DNA from: an uncultured Anaerococcus sp.
GTDB lineage: Bacteria > Bacillota > Clostridia > Tissierellales > Peptoniphilaceae
Reading direction: 5' to 3'
DNA length: 64,000 nucleotides
Assembly: GCF_943912385.1 (NCBI RefSeq)
Contig: NZ_CALTTY010000002.1
Coordinates: 1 to 64,000, forward strand
Within the stretch, counting starts at the first letter, position 1. Every line of letters starts with the position of its first letter. Made by a program: the position numbers and the translations under genes. This document shows positions 1 to 8,581 of the stretch, piece after piece. The notes under the pieces were generated by a model. The model was given only the letters and a program-made list of their open reading frames with translations. It was not told the DNA's origin and did no database searches.

Positions 1-85
1 TATGTGGCTAGCAATATTTGGAGATGTTGGAGTTACAATAATAGCAGTCCTATGGTCAATGAGGATACTAAAAAAGAAAATATAA
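1..85 (+). CDS. C-terminal end of a heavy-metal P-type ATPase (partial)
   Basis: Only the last 27 codons are inside the window, read in the frame starting at base 2 and stopping with TAA at 83-85. The peptide WLAIFGDVGVTIIAVLWSMR followed by a Lys-rich end is the usual last transmembrane helix of P1B-type (Cd/Zn/Pb) ATPases, which export metal ions at the cost of ATP. The catalytic domains lie upstream of the window, so metal specificity cannot be judged. A hairpin terminator follows directly. Confidence 0.6.
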   Translation, partial: MWLAIFGDVGVTIIAVLWSMRILKKKI

Positions 86-91
86 ATACAT

Positions 92-129
92 TCCCTAGTA
101 AAGTCATGAACTTAACTAGGGATTTTTTA
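92..129 (+). terminator. Rho-independent terminator after the P-type ATPase
   Basis: The arms TCCCTAGT and ACTAGGGA flank a short loop and are followed by a run of six T. It sits 7 bases after the ATPase stop codon. Confidence 0.75.
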
Positions 130-333
130 TTTGGAAAATTAGAGGAAAAAGTAAAACGAAGTGGACTTCCTTGAGCGGAGCAATAGCGAAGTCGAAAGGT
201 CTAGCTTTTTACCTCCGTTCATTACAATTATAACCTATTTTACTCGATTTTAATACACTTGTGACTAAATAGGGTATACCTCATTTAGTCAAAACTATGG
301 TAAATTCTTCTGCTTAAAAGTCTACACTTTTCT
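130..333. other. Intergenic region with a small palindromic element
   Basis: No coding sequence is visible. At about 164-194 GACTTC and GAAGTC arms enclose a GAGCGGAGC-containing loop, like short REP-type intergenic palindromes. The rest is plain AT-rich sequence. Confidence 0.35.
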
Positions 334-371
334 AAAAAAAGCTGATTCTCGCTTGTGAGTATCAGCTTTTT
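334..371. terminator. Bidirectional terminator downstream of the methylase
   Basis: GCTGATTCTC pairs with GAGTATCAGC with one mismatch. An A-run on the left and a T-run on the right allow it to work in either direction. It ends the minus-strand restriction-modification operon. Confidence 0.75.
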
Positions 372-379
372 ATCGTTTT

Positions 380-1531
380 TTATTGTAATGATATCTCTAA
401 TTGTTCTGCTAGAGGTCGATTTTCTGTTTGTAAGATTATATCTTCTTTATCTATTTCAATATAATTGTATCTCACATCATGAAATCTTTTGACTATTGTT
501 TTTATAGCTACCTCAGAGCTATCTATGCCTATCCAGGTTCTATTTAGTTCTTGAGCTGCAATTAGAGTTGATCCACTACCTGCAAAACAATCAAGTATAA
601 TAGAGTTTTTCTTGGAAGACTGCTGGATAATCATTTTAAGCATTTCTTTATTTTTTTCTGTTGGATATAAAGGTTTAGATGGGTCTTTATATTCCCAAAT
701 ATCTTGAATTTTCTTTCCTTTGTGTCCGTCAGCATAGTTCTTTAATCTTGGGTTGCCTGTAGAAGACCACTCAATTAAACCCGCTTTATTTAGCTCTGTA
801 AGCTTATCTGGGTGGTATCTCCAATGTCTTCCCGCTGGTGGTATAATTCCATTCCACTCCTTTCCTGTAGCACCGCTTAGAGTTTCTCCAGGCGCGTGTA
901 TGGGAACTGTAGTATATCTTCCTAATTTATCGACTTTTTCAAATCTTTTCTTTATTTCTTTTTCTGTAAGTGGGATTTTTATATTATTAAAAATATTCTT
1001 CTTATAGTTTTTAGAATAGAATAAAATCGCATCTTTATAATTTCCGTAAGCTTTTCTTCCAAAGTTTTTAGGGTTTGATTTTATCCTAGATATGTCATTT
1101 TTAAAGTTTTCTTCTCCAAAAATTTCGTCCATGATTATTTTTACATAATGCCCCATTTTACTATCTATATGAAGATATATAGAGCCTTTCTCTGATAGAA
1201 GTTCTCTTAATAAGATAAGTCTTTCCCTTAAAAACTCTATATATTCTTCTTTTTTAAGGTTATCGAAGTAAGCCACCTGGCCATTAGAAGCGTTGCTAAT
1301 AGTAGAACTTCTACCATCTGAAACGGTAAAAACTCGATTGGTATTATAAGGTGGGTCGATATATATTAAGTCTATTTTTGACTTATACTGTTTTAAAAGC
1401 TTGGATAAAGCTATGAAATTATCCCCTTTTATTAAAGTCGATTGGTTTTCATCTAAATAAAAATCTTTAAATGTACCTGCTTTCTTTAATATATCACTTT
1501 CTTCTTTTTTATTTTCGTACTGTAAAAACAT
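380..1531 (-). CDS. Type II adenine-specific DNA methyltransferase (beta class)
   Basis: Modification half of a restriction-modification pair; it would transfer a methyl group from S-adenosylmethionine to adenine N6 in the recognition site. The catalytic motif DPPY lies at residues 59-62 and the SAM-binding FAGSGST at 316-322, with the putative target-recognition region between them: the beta-class order. DPPY rather than SPPY favours N6-adenine over N4-cytosine. At 383 aa it is full length. The start has AAGGATTGTT just upstream, inside the end of the restriction gene, with an 8-base gap between the genes. The recognition site cannot be read from sequence. Family assignment is secure; the substrate base is inferred. 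Confidence 0.88.
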   Translation of the reverse strand: MFLQYENKKEESDILKKAGTFKDFYLDENQSTLIKGDNFIALSKLLKQYKSKIDLIYIDPPYNTNRVFTVSDGRSSTISNASNGQVAYFDNLKKEEYIEFLRERLILLRELLSEKGSIYLHIDSKMGHYVKIIMDEIFGEENFKNDISRIKSNPKNFGRKAYGNYKDAILFYSKNYKKNIFNNIKIPLTEKEIKKRFEKVDKLGRYTTVPIHAPGETLSGATGKEWNGIIPPAGRHWRYHPDKLTELNKAGLIEWSSTGNPRLKNYADGHKGKKIQDIWEYKDPSKPLYPTEKNKEMLKMIIQQSSKKNSIILDCFAGSGSTLIAAQELNRTWIGIDSSEVAIKTIVKRFHDVRYNYIEIDKEDIILQTENRPLAEQLEISLQ

Positions 1532-1539
1532 AACAATCC

Positions 1540-2340
1540 TTATATACTATATAGATAATCTCTAAGTAAAACTGCTGAAATTACTACTTCATCATCTGTA
1601 AATCCTTCTGTAATCCTTTTGTACATTTTATGTTTTCCTGGAATGTATAACACTCCGTCAAGTGTTGAAATAACTTTTACATTATTATCAGTTTTTTTCA
1701 TTTCGTATCTCATAGTAGAAATTGCGTCTTCAAATTGAGCGTTTTGGTGTCCTCCAAAAGCTGTTAAAAATTTTGCTTCGCCTATAATATAAGTTTTATT
1801 AAACTTTCCTATAAAATCTAAACCCTTATTTCTTGTATATCCTAAGTGTTCACTTGCAAATTTAGCCATTGCAGCGTCATTGGTATTATAAATTATATTG
1901 TTAGTTGATTTCAAAAACTTCTCAGAATCTTTTGTAACTTCACAACCTAAAGTCCTAGTATTTATCCAGTTTTCAAAAAGAGGTCCAATTTGCCTATTTG
2001 TTTCTTTAGGTGCGCTTGTTTTTTCTATAATTTTATCAATCCCCATTTCATAAAGTATTCCCGTTAGTCTAGCCACCGTATTAGGGTTTCTTTCAATAGC
2101 TGTTTTATCCCTTTTCAAATACGCTACATAAGAATCTTTTATAGGAAACACCTCTTGATTCAATAAGATTTTTAATAATTCTTTATCATTCCTTGAGTTA
2201 AACGCTTTTTCTAAATTTTCAATAGTTTTAGAAGATAGCTCTCGCCTTAAATTAACCGACATCGGATAAACTTTATATAATAAGTCGAGATAGTTTCTTT
2301 GGTTTGCCAATTCTATACTTTTTTCAGTCCAGTAATTCAT
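1540..2340 (-). CDS. Type II restriction endonuclease, PD-(D/E)XK type
   Basis: A 266-aa protein immediately upstream of, and co-directional with, the methylase. Position alone argues for the cognate restriction enzyme. A PD-(D/E)XK-like metal site is visible: Asp175 in GLDFIG, then Glu188 and Lys190 in IIGEAKF, with hydrophobic strands around both. The preceding ~170 residues are helical and charged and would hold DNA-recognition elements. A GGHQNAQFEDA segment follows the site. The restriction gene comes first in the operon and no controller (C) protein is visible, so expression timing must be handled otherwise. Cleavage specificity is unknown; a Tsp45I-like family is possible but I cannot confirm it. 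Confidence 0.72.
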   Translation of the reverse strand: MNYWTEKSIELANQRNYLDLLYKVYPMSVNLRRELSSKTIENLEKAFNSRNDKELLKILLNQEVFPIKDSYVAYLKRDKTAIERNPNTVARLTGILYEMGIDKIIEKTSAPKETNRQIGPLFENWINTRTLGCEVTKDSEKFLKSTNNIIYNTNDAAMAKFASEHLGYTRNKGLDFIGKFNKTYIIGEAKFLTAFGGHQNAQFEDAISTMRYEMKKTDNNVKVISTLDGVLYIPGKHKMYKRITEGFTDDEVVISAVLLRDYLYSI

Positions 2341-2355
2341 ATCTTCCTCTATTAT

Positions 2356-2706
2356 TTACTTCCTAGTACTATTTTCTTCATTATATGCGGTATCCTCCAA
2401 GTTTATCTTTTCCCAGTCACCAAACTTGTCAATATGCTGAATTTTAAGTTCTACAAATTATACAGATACTCTAATTAGTCCATCGTATCCATTGGCTTCT
2501 GCCTCATATGTATCCAGCTTAAAATTAAAACCAGTTTTTTGTGTCCTTTTTTCTCTTTTTCACTATCTGTTTTTCCTTCTTTTGCGTCTTCACATTCTTG
2601 TGTCTGTCCTGTTTTTGATCCTTTTTCTTATTAGTATCAACAGAACATGCAGAAAATATAAGACCTGTAGCAAACATTATAGTCAATAATTTTGATTTTT
2701 TTCATG
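2356..2706 (-). pseudogene. Decayed small lipoprotein gene
   Basis: On the minus strand an ATG at 2704-2706 is followed by seven A, after which the reading frame is wrong. With one A fewer, the product would have a typical lipoprotein signal ending LIFSACS followed by a Lys/Asp-rich linker. Further frame changes and a stop break the rest, but coding-like pieces remain (GFNFKLDTYEAEANGYDGL, then HIDKFGDWEKINLEDTAYNE), ending at TAA 2356-2358 just before the restriction gene. The remains look like a short secreted lipoprotein of unknown function. Several lesions make a sequencing error an unlikely sole cause. Confidence 0.55.
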
Positions 2707-2833
2707 ATCCTACTTTATAAAATTTTAGAAAAAATTATAAGACACAGGATTTAAATCTATTTCACCTAATTTTATTATATCATATCAATATAAATAATTA
2801 TAAGATATTGCTATCTTTTTGAGAAATTTGAAT

Positions 2834-2863
2834 AAAAAAATACTGGCCGAAACCGACCAGTAC
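2834..2863 (-). terminator. Terminator of the membrane-protein gene
   Basis: TACTGG and CCAGTA arms with inner CG pairs, followed on the minus strand by seven T. It lies 9 bases past the stop of the gene ending at 2872. Confidence 0.75.
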
Positions 2864-2871
2864 TTATATTC

Positions 2872-3621
2872 CTATTCCAATATACCTTCCTTATCATCCA
2901 GGTATATGTCAGAAAGTCTAGCTACAAATATAAAGGCCATAATGACCGCTACTATCAAATAGGCTATGGTAAAGAAAGTTAAAAGTCCCATGCCAACCAT
3001 ATCATCCTTTATAAAGAAAAGTAATCCAATACAAAGAACATATATTAATAATGGCAGGCCGATTAGTTTAAGGCCTAGGACTAGGGTCTTTTTAAATAAT
3101 CTCTTGCCCTGGTTAAAAATCTTTCCTATTATTGTCATCACACCATCTTCTGTGTCGTAGTTATCTGCCAGGTAGAATTTTGAGTAGGCAAAAAATGTTG
3201 CTACAACTGCCAAGATTATAAAACCTATTATAGGAATCAAGACAGCCCCTATAGCAAAAACCGAATTATTTTTGGGACTTACCATGGCAGAAAAAATACC
3301 CACTATACCTGTTGAATTAACAAGAAATCTTATAATAGATTTAACTACTGCAATTATTAATCCAACTGTTATAACCTTCATATTTATATAATTAACCTGG
3401 TTAAGATAGTCCCCAATAGATCCCATTCTGTTTCTTATAAGCCCACCTGATATACTAAAAACAAATACAAAGCTAATCAGTGCGGTTATAAGATCAGCCA
3501 AGAAGTTTAGGATAAAACTATCTTCATTTATCGCCTGGATTAACTGAAATATTAATAAGTTAGTAATCCCAACTATAACCATAATCCAAAATATGGATGA
3601 AAATCTATAGTCTCTTTTCAT
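2872..3621 (-). CDS. Polytopic membrane protein of unknown function
   Basis: A 249-aa protein with about six hydrophobic segments separated by short polar loops. The N-terminus is basic (MKRDYRFSS). I chose the ATG at 3619-3621 because GGATTGGAG lies 6-7 bases before it; an upstream in-frame ATG at 3651 would add ten residues without a good ribosome site. No transporter signature, catalytic motif or lipobox is visible. It sits alone between a terminator and the divergent GNAT gene. It resembles the loosely conserved multi-helix membrane proteins common in Firmicutes, and no function should be assigned. Confidence 0.65.
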   Translation of the reverse strand: MKRDYRFSSIFWIMVIVGITNLLIFQLIQAINEDSFILNFLADLITALISFVFVFSISGGLIRNRMGSIGDYLNQVNYINMKVITVGLIIAVVKSIIRFLVNSTGIVGIFSAMVSPKNNSVFAIGAVLIPIIGFIILAVVATFFAYSKFYLADNYDTEDGVMTIIGKIFNQGKRLFKKTLVLGLKLIGLPLLIYVLCIGLLFFIKDDMVGMGLLTFFTIAYLIVAVIMAFIFVARLSDIYLDDKEGILE

Positions 3622-3723
3622 TTTTTTCTCCAATCCTCTTATTTTTATCACTCTATAATAATTTACCGCAAATAAGCTTTTAATACCATGAAAAATGGGT
3701 AATTATTAAATAGAGGTGATATA

Positions 3724-4008
3724 ATGACAGATATAAATATTATAGTTAATAAAGACAAATCAAGAGTAGAGGCCCTAGACGGGGATAAATTAATAGGTTT
3801 GGCTGATTTCAAGCTAAAAGGATCTACCTTAGATGCCTACCATACAGAAGTTAATAAGGAATATAGTGGTCAGGGAATAGCTGGAAGACTTGTCGACGAG
3901 CTTGTCTCCCACGCCAGAAGCCAAGGTTATAAAATATACCCATCCTGCTCTTATGTGAAAAAGAAATTTGATACTGATAAAAAATACCAGGATGTCGATG
4001 CTAGGTAA
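3724..4008 (+). CDS. Small GNAT-type N-acetyltransferase
   Basis: A 94-aa single-domain protein of the short YidJ/Gtn10-like GNAT subfamily. The central acetyl-CoA-binding segment is HTEVNKEYSGQGIAGRLVDE (residues 40-60), containing the Q/R-x-x-G-x-A/G-like loop. It is followed by helix LVSHARSQGYKIYPSCSYVK and a C-terminal strand. Members of this subfamily are about 90-100 aa, so this is complete. Substrate is unknown; small metabolites or protein amino groups are possible. An AGAGGTGAT ribosome site precedes the ATG. It is monocistronic, with its own terminator. Confidence 0.82.
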   Translation: MTDINIIVNKDKSRVEALDGDKLIGLADFKLKGSTLDAYHTEVNKEYSGQGIAGRLVDELVSHARSQGYKIYPSCSYVKKKFDTDKKYQDVDAR

Positions 4009-4021
4009 AATATTAGCTAGG

Positions 4022-4055
4022 ATCCCCGGTCTAAGTCAGACTGCGGGATTTTTTC
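4022..4055 (+). terminator. Terminator after the GNAT gene
   Basis: ATCCC and GGGAT outer arms with a GGTCT/AGACT inner stem, followed by T6. Confidence 0.75.
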
Positions 4056-4138
4056 TTTGTTAAGAACTTGCTCAAAACGGCTTTAAAAATTTTTAGCTGG
4101 TATTATATAATAGTATCAAATAGGAGGTATAAGATTAA

Positions 4139-4630
4139 ATAACCATAGCTATAGAAAACCTGGGTCCTGGTGGCAATATTAACCTACTAACCATGGTGCT
4201 TCCCATTTGTGGAATGGCTACAGGTTTTTTCTTTGGGAAAATAAACAGAAAATTAAGGTCAAAGACAATCTTATTAGGGCTTATCTTGTATATGGGCAAA
4301 AACATAATCCTAAGTGCCTTCGGGGAAAATATATACTTTTACATGGTAGCTATGGCCCTAACTGCCATATCCCAATCCTTGTGCTTTCCTTATATTTTCG
4401 CAGAAGTGGCAAGGGTTACAAGGTCTTCATCATCAAGGATAGTAAACAACCTAATCTTTGTAGGATGTAATATAGGTGGGTTTTTATCACCTAGTTTTTT
4501 AAATACTATCACATCAATATTTAAACTAGAAGGCCCCACAGCAGCCTTCATGGCTTTTTCCATCCTTTATTTAGGATTTTTCGCAGTCTACTTCTACGAA
4601 TACCTAAGTGTTAGATCTTATAGGGGATAA
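4139..4630 (+). pseudogene. MFS transporter remnant (C-terminal part)
   Basis: An open frame encodes only the last four or so membrane helices of a major-facilitator-like protein, beginning around GPGGNINLLTMVLPICGMAT and ending in a Tyr/Arg-rich tail. A stop at 4136-4138 closes the frame immediately upstream, although an AGGAGGT ribosome site lies at about 4121. The N-terminal half is missing, so an internal deletion is likely. The first internal ATG (4193) has no ribosome site. Not expected to be functional. The original substrate cannot be told. Confidence 0.6.
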
Positions 4631-4660
4631 AAAATCTCGGAGAATTTTCCGAGATTTTTT
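4630..4660. terminator. Bidirectional terminator between the MFS remnant and glutaminase
   Basis: AAATCTCGG and CCGAGATTT arms with flanking A and T runs on both sides; the converging genes share it. Confidence 0.75.
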
Positions 4661-4662
4661 CT

Positions 4663-5595
4663 TTATCTTACAAAAATATTTAAATCTAATTCATAGGAAA
4701 GTATCTTAAGTAATTCCTTGCCCCTTACAGAGTTGCCTGTTTTATCAAGTCTTGGCGAATATACTGCTATACCACAAAGTCCTGGGACAATGGCTAAAAT
4801 TGCCCCGCTGACTCCGGATTTTGATGGCATGCCCACATCCATTAGGTAGCGGCCGGAGTTTTCATACATGCCACATGATGCCATCTGGCTTACTATGATT
4901 GAAACTATTGATTCTGGTATCAAATCCTTGGTTTCATTTAAACCATAGCCCTTGTTGGCAAGGACTGCCCCAAAGTGAGATAGGTCTTTGACATTTGACC
5001 CAATAGAGCAGGACCTGATATAAAGGTCTAAGACTTCTTCAGGATTTTCATCAAAAATCCCCTTTGATTTTAAATAGTAGGCTATAGCCTTATTTCTTAC
5101 AGAAGTTTCCATCTCTGATTCATAGATGTCTTTCATCAGCCTTGCCTTATCTGACCCAGATATTAATTTGTAATAGTCTAAAACTCTTTCAAATTTATCG
5201 TCAACATCTAGACCCCTAATCATAGATGAGGTGGTGATGGCACCGGCATTTATAAAGGGATTTGCTGCCCTATCTGTAATTGGCACTAATGAGTTGAATT
5301 CATAGCTAGTCGGCTCACTTCCTACCTTGGTATAGACTTCTTCTATAGTATTGTCATGAAGAGCTGCCAGGAGGTCTAAGATTTTTGAAATGGATTGGAT
5401 GGAAAATTCCTTGTCGGCCTCACCATAGTAGTAAGTATCTCCAGTTGTCGATGTAATAGCAAGGGCAAAGGTGTCTGAGTCTACATTTAAAAGCTCTGGT
5501 ATGTATGATGCCACCTCTCCCTTACCTATAGCCCTTTCACTTTTTACTATTGATTGCCTTATCCTTCTATCTATTTCATTTCTATCAAAAAACAT
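4663..5595 (-). CDS. glsA: Glutaminase A
   Basis: Hydrolyses L-glutamine to glutamate and ammonia in the cytoplasm. The protein has the serine-dependent beta-lactamase-like fold of this family: nucleophile Ser68 and Lys71 lie in FSIQSISK. Other family signatures are SYEFNSLVPITDRAANPFIN and NAGAITTSSMI. Length 310 aa matches the family (about 300-330). The ATG has AGGAGAG seven bases upstream. It is transcribed alone, convergent with the MFS remnant and divergent from the HD gene. In acid-exposed bacteria the ammonia can counter low pH; that role is inference here. Confidence 0.95.
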   Translation of the reverse strand: MFFDRNEIDRRIRQSIVKSERAIGKGEVASYIPELLNVDSDTFALAITSTTGDTYYYGEADKEFSIQSISKILDLLAALHDNTIEEVYTKVGSEPTSYEFNSLVPITDRAANPFINAGAITTSSMIRGLDVDDKFERVLDYYKLISGSDKARLMKDIYESEMETSVRNKAIAYYLKSKGIFDENPEEVLDLYIRSCSIGSNVKDLSHFGAVLANKGYGLNETKDLIPESIVSIIVSQMASCGMYENSGRYLMDVGMPSKSGVSGAILAIVPGLCGIAVYSPRLDKTGNSVRGKELLKILSYELDLNIFVR

Positions 5596-5696
5596 ACAGT
5601 CACTCTCCTAAATTTATTTATCTAATACTATTAATGTACTTTATTGGGATAAGTGATACAATATATATAAGAATATTAATTTTAAGAGGGGTAAGT

Positions 5697-6287
5697 ATGA
5701 GAATTATAGACATATTAGAAAAAGAAACTTGGATAAGGTCCTATCCGTTTGTAAATGATTTTTTAATATCAGAATATTTTGCTATTTTAAAGGATTCTTA
5801 TCATAGATTAAATACAGATATACTTTTTGACTCAAATATCCATGGAAAGGACCACATTGAAAGGGTAATATTTTTTACCCACCTTTTAGCCTTCCATTAT
5901 GGTCTTGATAAGAAAGATACTGATGTCTTAAGAAATGCAGCAAGCCTCCATGATACAAGGAGGGTAAATGATGGATGGGATACAGACCACGGCCACAGGG
6001 CTGCCAAGGAATCCATAGGCTATTCCTATGCAGAAAAGAGTGATAATGGTGTTATCCAAGCTGTAATTGCGGCCCACTCTTCTGATGATAAGATAATGGA
6101 TGAAACCATAAGAGAATTCATAGGCCCTAAGGATGATTTCGAAAGAACAAAGAAACTTGCCAAGCTTTTTAAGGATGCTGACGGCCTTGATAGGGTAAGA
6201 ATCAACCACCTCGACCCTGATTTTTTAAGAAACGACTTTTCCAAAGACCTAGTAGACTTGGCTTATGAACTTTATGATAAATTTTAG
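5697..6287 (+). CDS. HD-domain metal-dependent phosphohydrolase
   Basis: A 196-aa single-domain HD hydrolase. His53 (HGKDHIERV), the His85-Asp86 pair (AASLHDTRR) and His98/His100 (DTDHGHRA) supply metal ligands; a later Asp (LFKDADGLDRVRI) completes the site. HD proteins of this kind cleave phosphomonoesters or nucleotides; the substrate is unknown. The start is the ATG with GAGGGG 5 bases upstream; an upstream in-frame ATG at 5550 lies inside the divergent glutaminase gene and is unlikely. It is followed by its own promoter region for the NlpC gene, so probably monocistronic. Confidence 0.82.
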   Translation: MRIIDILEKETWIRSYPFVNDFLISEYFAILKDSYHRLNTDILFDSNIHGKDHIERVIFFTHLLAFHYGLDKKDTDVLRNAASLHDTRRVNDGWDTDHGHRAAKESIGYSYAEKSDNGVIQAVIAAHSSDDKIMDETIREFIGPKDDFERTKKLAKLFKDADGLDRVRINHLDPDFLRNDFSKDLVDLAYELYDKF

Positions 6288-6290
6288 CTA

Positions 6291-6319
6291 TTGACTTATT
6301 TATAAATTAATTATAAAAT
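6291..6319 (+). promoter_or_regulatory. Sigma-A type promoter of the NlpC/P60 gene
   Basis: TTGACT and TAAAAT boxes separated by exactly 17 bases, ending 22 bases before the start codon at 6342. The -35 box begins right after the HD gene stop. Confidence 0.65.
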
Positions 6320-6341
6320 TATAGTGTATGAGGAGAGTTAA

Positions 6342-7505
6342 ATGCTAAAAAAATCTAAGTTTTACCTCGCTGGCCTAGTTGTGACCCTGGGGCTATTTTT
6401 TCCAAAGACTGCCCTAGCAGATAGTGTCATGATAAATAAGGAAGTGGCTGATTCTTCTAGTCTTTTCCTGGAAGAAGATGGCAGGTTAGACCCTGTTTCA
6501 TCAATTGACACTACTGACCGCTATAATATGGTCAGTGAGGATGATAATTATTATAAGATAGAATATGAGGGTAAGGTTGGTTTTGTTGAGAAAAATCATT
6601 TCTACAAGCTAAACCACACCAGCCTAGTAAGGGATACAGAAATAAAAAAAGACCCAGCAGAAGATTCTGATAATCTTACAACCTATAAGCTTAGGAAGGG
6701 TAGTAAGGTTACCATCCTTGAGTTTGTAAATGTAGATGACTTTGTAAAAGTCTCCTATGAACAGGACCGCTTTGACAATAAGTCTTTAAATTTAAGGTCT
6801 AAAAAAGAAAGCCCTAAGGAAAATTTTGTAGAAACACTGACCCTTGAGAGTGTTCCAACAGAAATCCTAGGCAGGGACAAAGAAGGGCCGGCTACGGTCA
6901 CCATAGACGATGAAGTCCTAAACAAGGATGAAAAAATAGGCTATGTCCATTTTAAAGACCTGGCCCTAGCCTTTAGGGACCAAGAAAAAATCGACGAATT
7001 TTATGAATATTATAGGTCCCTAAATGCATCAATGACTTATAGGCAGACACCTGTCTTTGAAACAGGCCCAGTCTATAACCTAGAGCAGGCAGAAACTTAT
7101 GATGCTACAGATAACCTAGAAGAATTAACAGTCCACATGACAGGCTCTGAAACGGGAATAGATCTTTATAGGTACGGGGTAAAATTCTTAGGTAATCCTT
7201 ATGTCTTCGGTGGTGAGGACCTCTATAACGGAATTGACTGTTCTGGCTTCACCATGAGAATTTACCAAACCATCGGAATCAGCCTCCCACACCTTGCCCA
7301 AAGCCAACAAAGATATGGTATTGAAGTTCCTTTCGGACAAGAACGTGCAGGCGACTTGGTATTTTTCGGCACCAGCCTAAATAATATCACCCACGTTGGT
7401 GTAGCAGATGGCTACGGCAATATGGTCCATGCCTCAAGTCCAAGGACAGGTATAATAATAAGCCCAATCAGAAATCCTATTTCTATAAAAAGAATTGTAA
7501 ATTAA
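6342..7505 (+). CDS. Secreted SH3 / NlpC-P60 cell-wall endopeptidase
   Basis: A 387-aa exported peptidoglycan hydrolase. Residues 1-27 are a signal peptide ending in TALADS. SH3-like wall-binding modules occupy about residues 30-220 (DRYNMVSEDDNYYKIEYEG and a second copy). The NlpC/P60 domain fills the C-terminus with catalytic Cys300 (GIDCSGF), His351 (NITHVG) and a third polar residue near His363 (MVHASS). Such enzymes cut D-Glu-diamino acid bonds in stem peptides during wall turnover. GAGGAGAG precedes the ATG. It shares a bidirectional terminator with the converging DUF1002 gene. Confidence 0.9.
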   Translation: MLKKSKFYLAGLVVTLGLFFPKTALADSVMINKEVADSSSLFLEEDGRLDPVSSIDTTDRYNMVSEDDNYYKIEYEGKVGFVEKNHFYKLNHTSLVRDTEIKKDPAEDSDNLTTYKLRKGSKVTILEFVNVDDFVKVSYEQDRFDNKSLNLRSKKESPKENFVETLTLESVPTEILGRDKEGPATVTIDDEVLNKDEKIGYVHFKDLALAFRDQEKIDEFYEYYRSLNASMTYRQTPVFETGPVYNLEQAETYDATDNLEELTVHMTGSETGIDLYRYGVKFLGNPYVFGGEDLYNGIDCSGFTMRIYQTIGISLPHLAQSQQRYGIEVPFGQERAGDLVFFGTSLNNITHVGVADGYGNMVHASSPRTGIIISPIRNPISIKRIVN

Positions 7506-7519
7506 AATAATAGTTAATT

Positions 7520-7563
7520 AAAAAATTGCTGAACCGGGGTTTTCCCGATCCAGCAATTTTTTT
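7520..7563. terminator. Bidirectional terminator
   Basis: AAAAATTGCTG and CAGCAATTTTT arms around a CGGG/CCCG inner stem; serves the NlpC gene and the converging DUF1002 gene. Confidence 0.8.
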
Positions 7564-7572
7564 ATGGATATT

Positions 7573-8580
7573 TTAGTTGTTAGTTGTATCAGTATCTTTA
7601 TTAAATACACTAATTATTGAATTAAATACATCTTTTAGAAAAGCTATAAACTTATCAAGAAGTCCTGAATCTTTGGCATCTTTTGCTATCTTATCAAAAT
7701 TTTCCTTATTATCTTTGGCAAATTTATCTATGGAGTCCTTATTATCTTCATAGAATTTTCCTGCCTTGTTTCCCAGGTCCTTACCTAGTTTTAAGAGGTT
7801 GTCCCTGACTTCCTTGCTGTCTATAGCAGAGGTTTTTTGGTAGGAATTAAAATAGTTTACAAGGACATTGATATTATTATTTGATAGGACATTTTCCATA
7901 TTTACATTTTTTAAGGCATCAATCACATATCTTGTAACTTCTTCATTTGATGCTATTTCATTATTTTTTTCTTTATGGTCGGCCAGCCTTTCCTTGACTT
8001 CTATAACCGCCTGGTCAAGCTTTTTGCTATCAAAGTCAGGCTTATCTTCATTTTCCTTAGATACTTCTATTACTGTCTTTAGCTCGTCTTGGGCAGTCTT
8101 TGTCCTTTCAGGATCTAGATTTTCCCCACGGAGTTTTTCCGACTTATATACCCCTACTAGGGCAGATTCTCCGGTAACAGGTTTTGGACTTGCCACATAG
8201 ATTTCCGCATCTGTAAGACCTGCGGTAATAGCAGCATTGGTATACTGGGCTTCTGTAATCTGGTTGATATTTCCAGGGGTCTTTATCATGACCCTAATCC
8301 CAGATCCATCAGGTTGTCTATTTATTACAACAGAAGAAATCATATTGTAGTCTTCTGTATAGTAGCCTAAAAACTCTTCAAGGTCTTCTCCCCTTGCTGT
8401 ATCCACATTATAGTCTTGTCTATTTATACCGACAGCATTATCGACAACCTTTCTTTCTTGGTCACCTAAGGCTGCCCCATAAATTATATCATCCTTGTTT
8501 TTATCAAAGTCTACAGCATAGGCAAGGCTTGGGATAAAAAATCCTAGGACCATTACCCAAGCTAGAATTTTCTTTTTCAT
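7573..8580 (-). CDS. Exported DUF1002 (YpuA-like) protein
   Basis: A 335-aa protein with signal peptide MKKKILAWVMVLGFFIPSLA. The body matches the DUF1002/YpuA pattern: EVTRYVIDALKNVNMENVLS, the SSVVINRQPDGSGIRVMIKT strand region and ITEAQYTNAAITAGLTDAEI. The C-terminal 80 residues are an amphipathic Lys/Asp-rich repeat (KFYEDNKDSIDKFAKDN...) likely to be helical. Function is unknown for the family; it appears at the envelope of spore-formers and cocci. It starts one base after the stop of the Mrp gene, so the two are co-transcribed and probably translationally coupled. Confidence 0.85.
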   Translation of the reverse strand: MKKKILAWVMVLGFFIPSLAYAVDFDKNKDDIIYGAALGDQERKVVDNAVGINRQDYNVDTARGEDLEEFLGYYTEDYNMISSVVINRQPDGSGIRVMIKTPGNINQITEAQYTNAAITAGLTDAEIYVASPKPVTGESALVGVYKSEKLRGENLDPERTKTAQDELKTVIEVSKENEDKPDFDSKKLDQAVIEVKERLADHKEKNNEIASNEEVTRYVIDALKNVNMENVLSNNNINVLVNYFNSYQKTSAIDSKEVRDNLLKLGKDLGNKAGKFYEDNKDSIDKFAKDNKENFDKIAKDAKDSGLLDKFIAFLKDVFNSIISVFNKDTDTTNN

Positions 8581-8581
8581 C

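Noticed and set aside
2492..2689. A 65-codon plus-strand hydrophobic open frame
   Set aside because: Antisense to the decayed lipoprotein gene; its hydrophobicity comes from the complement of Lys/Asp codons.
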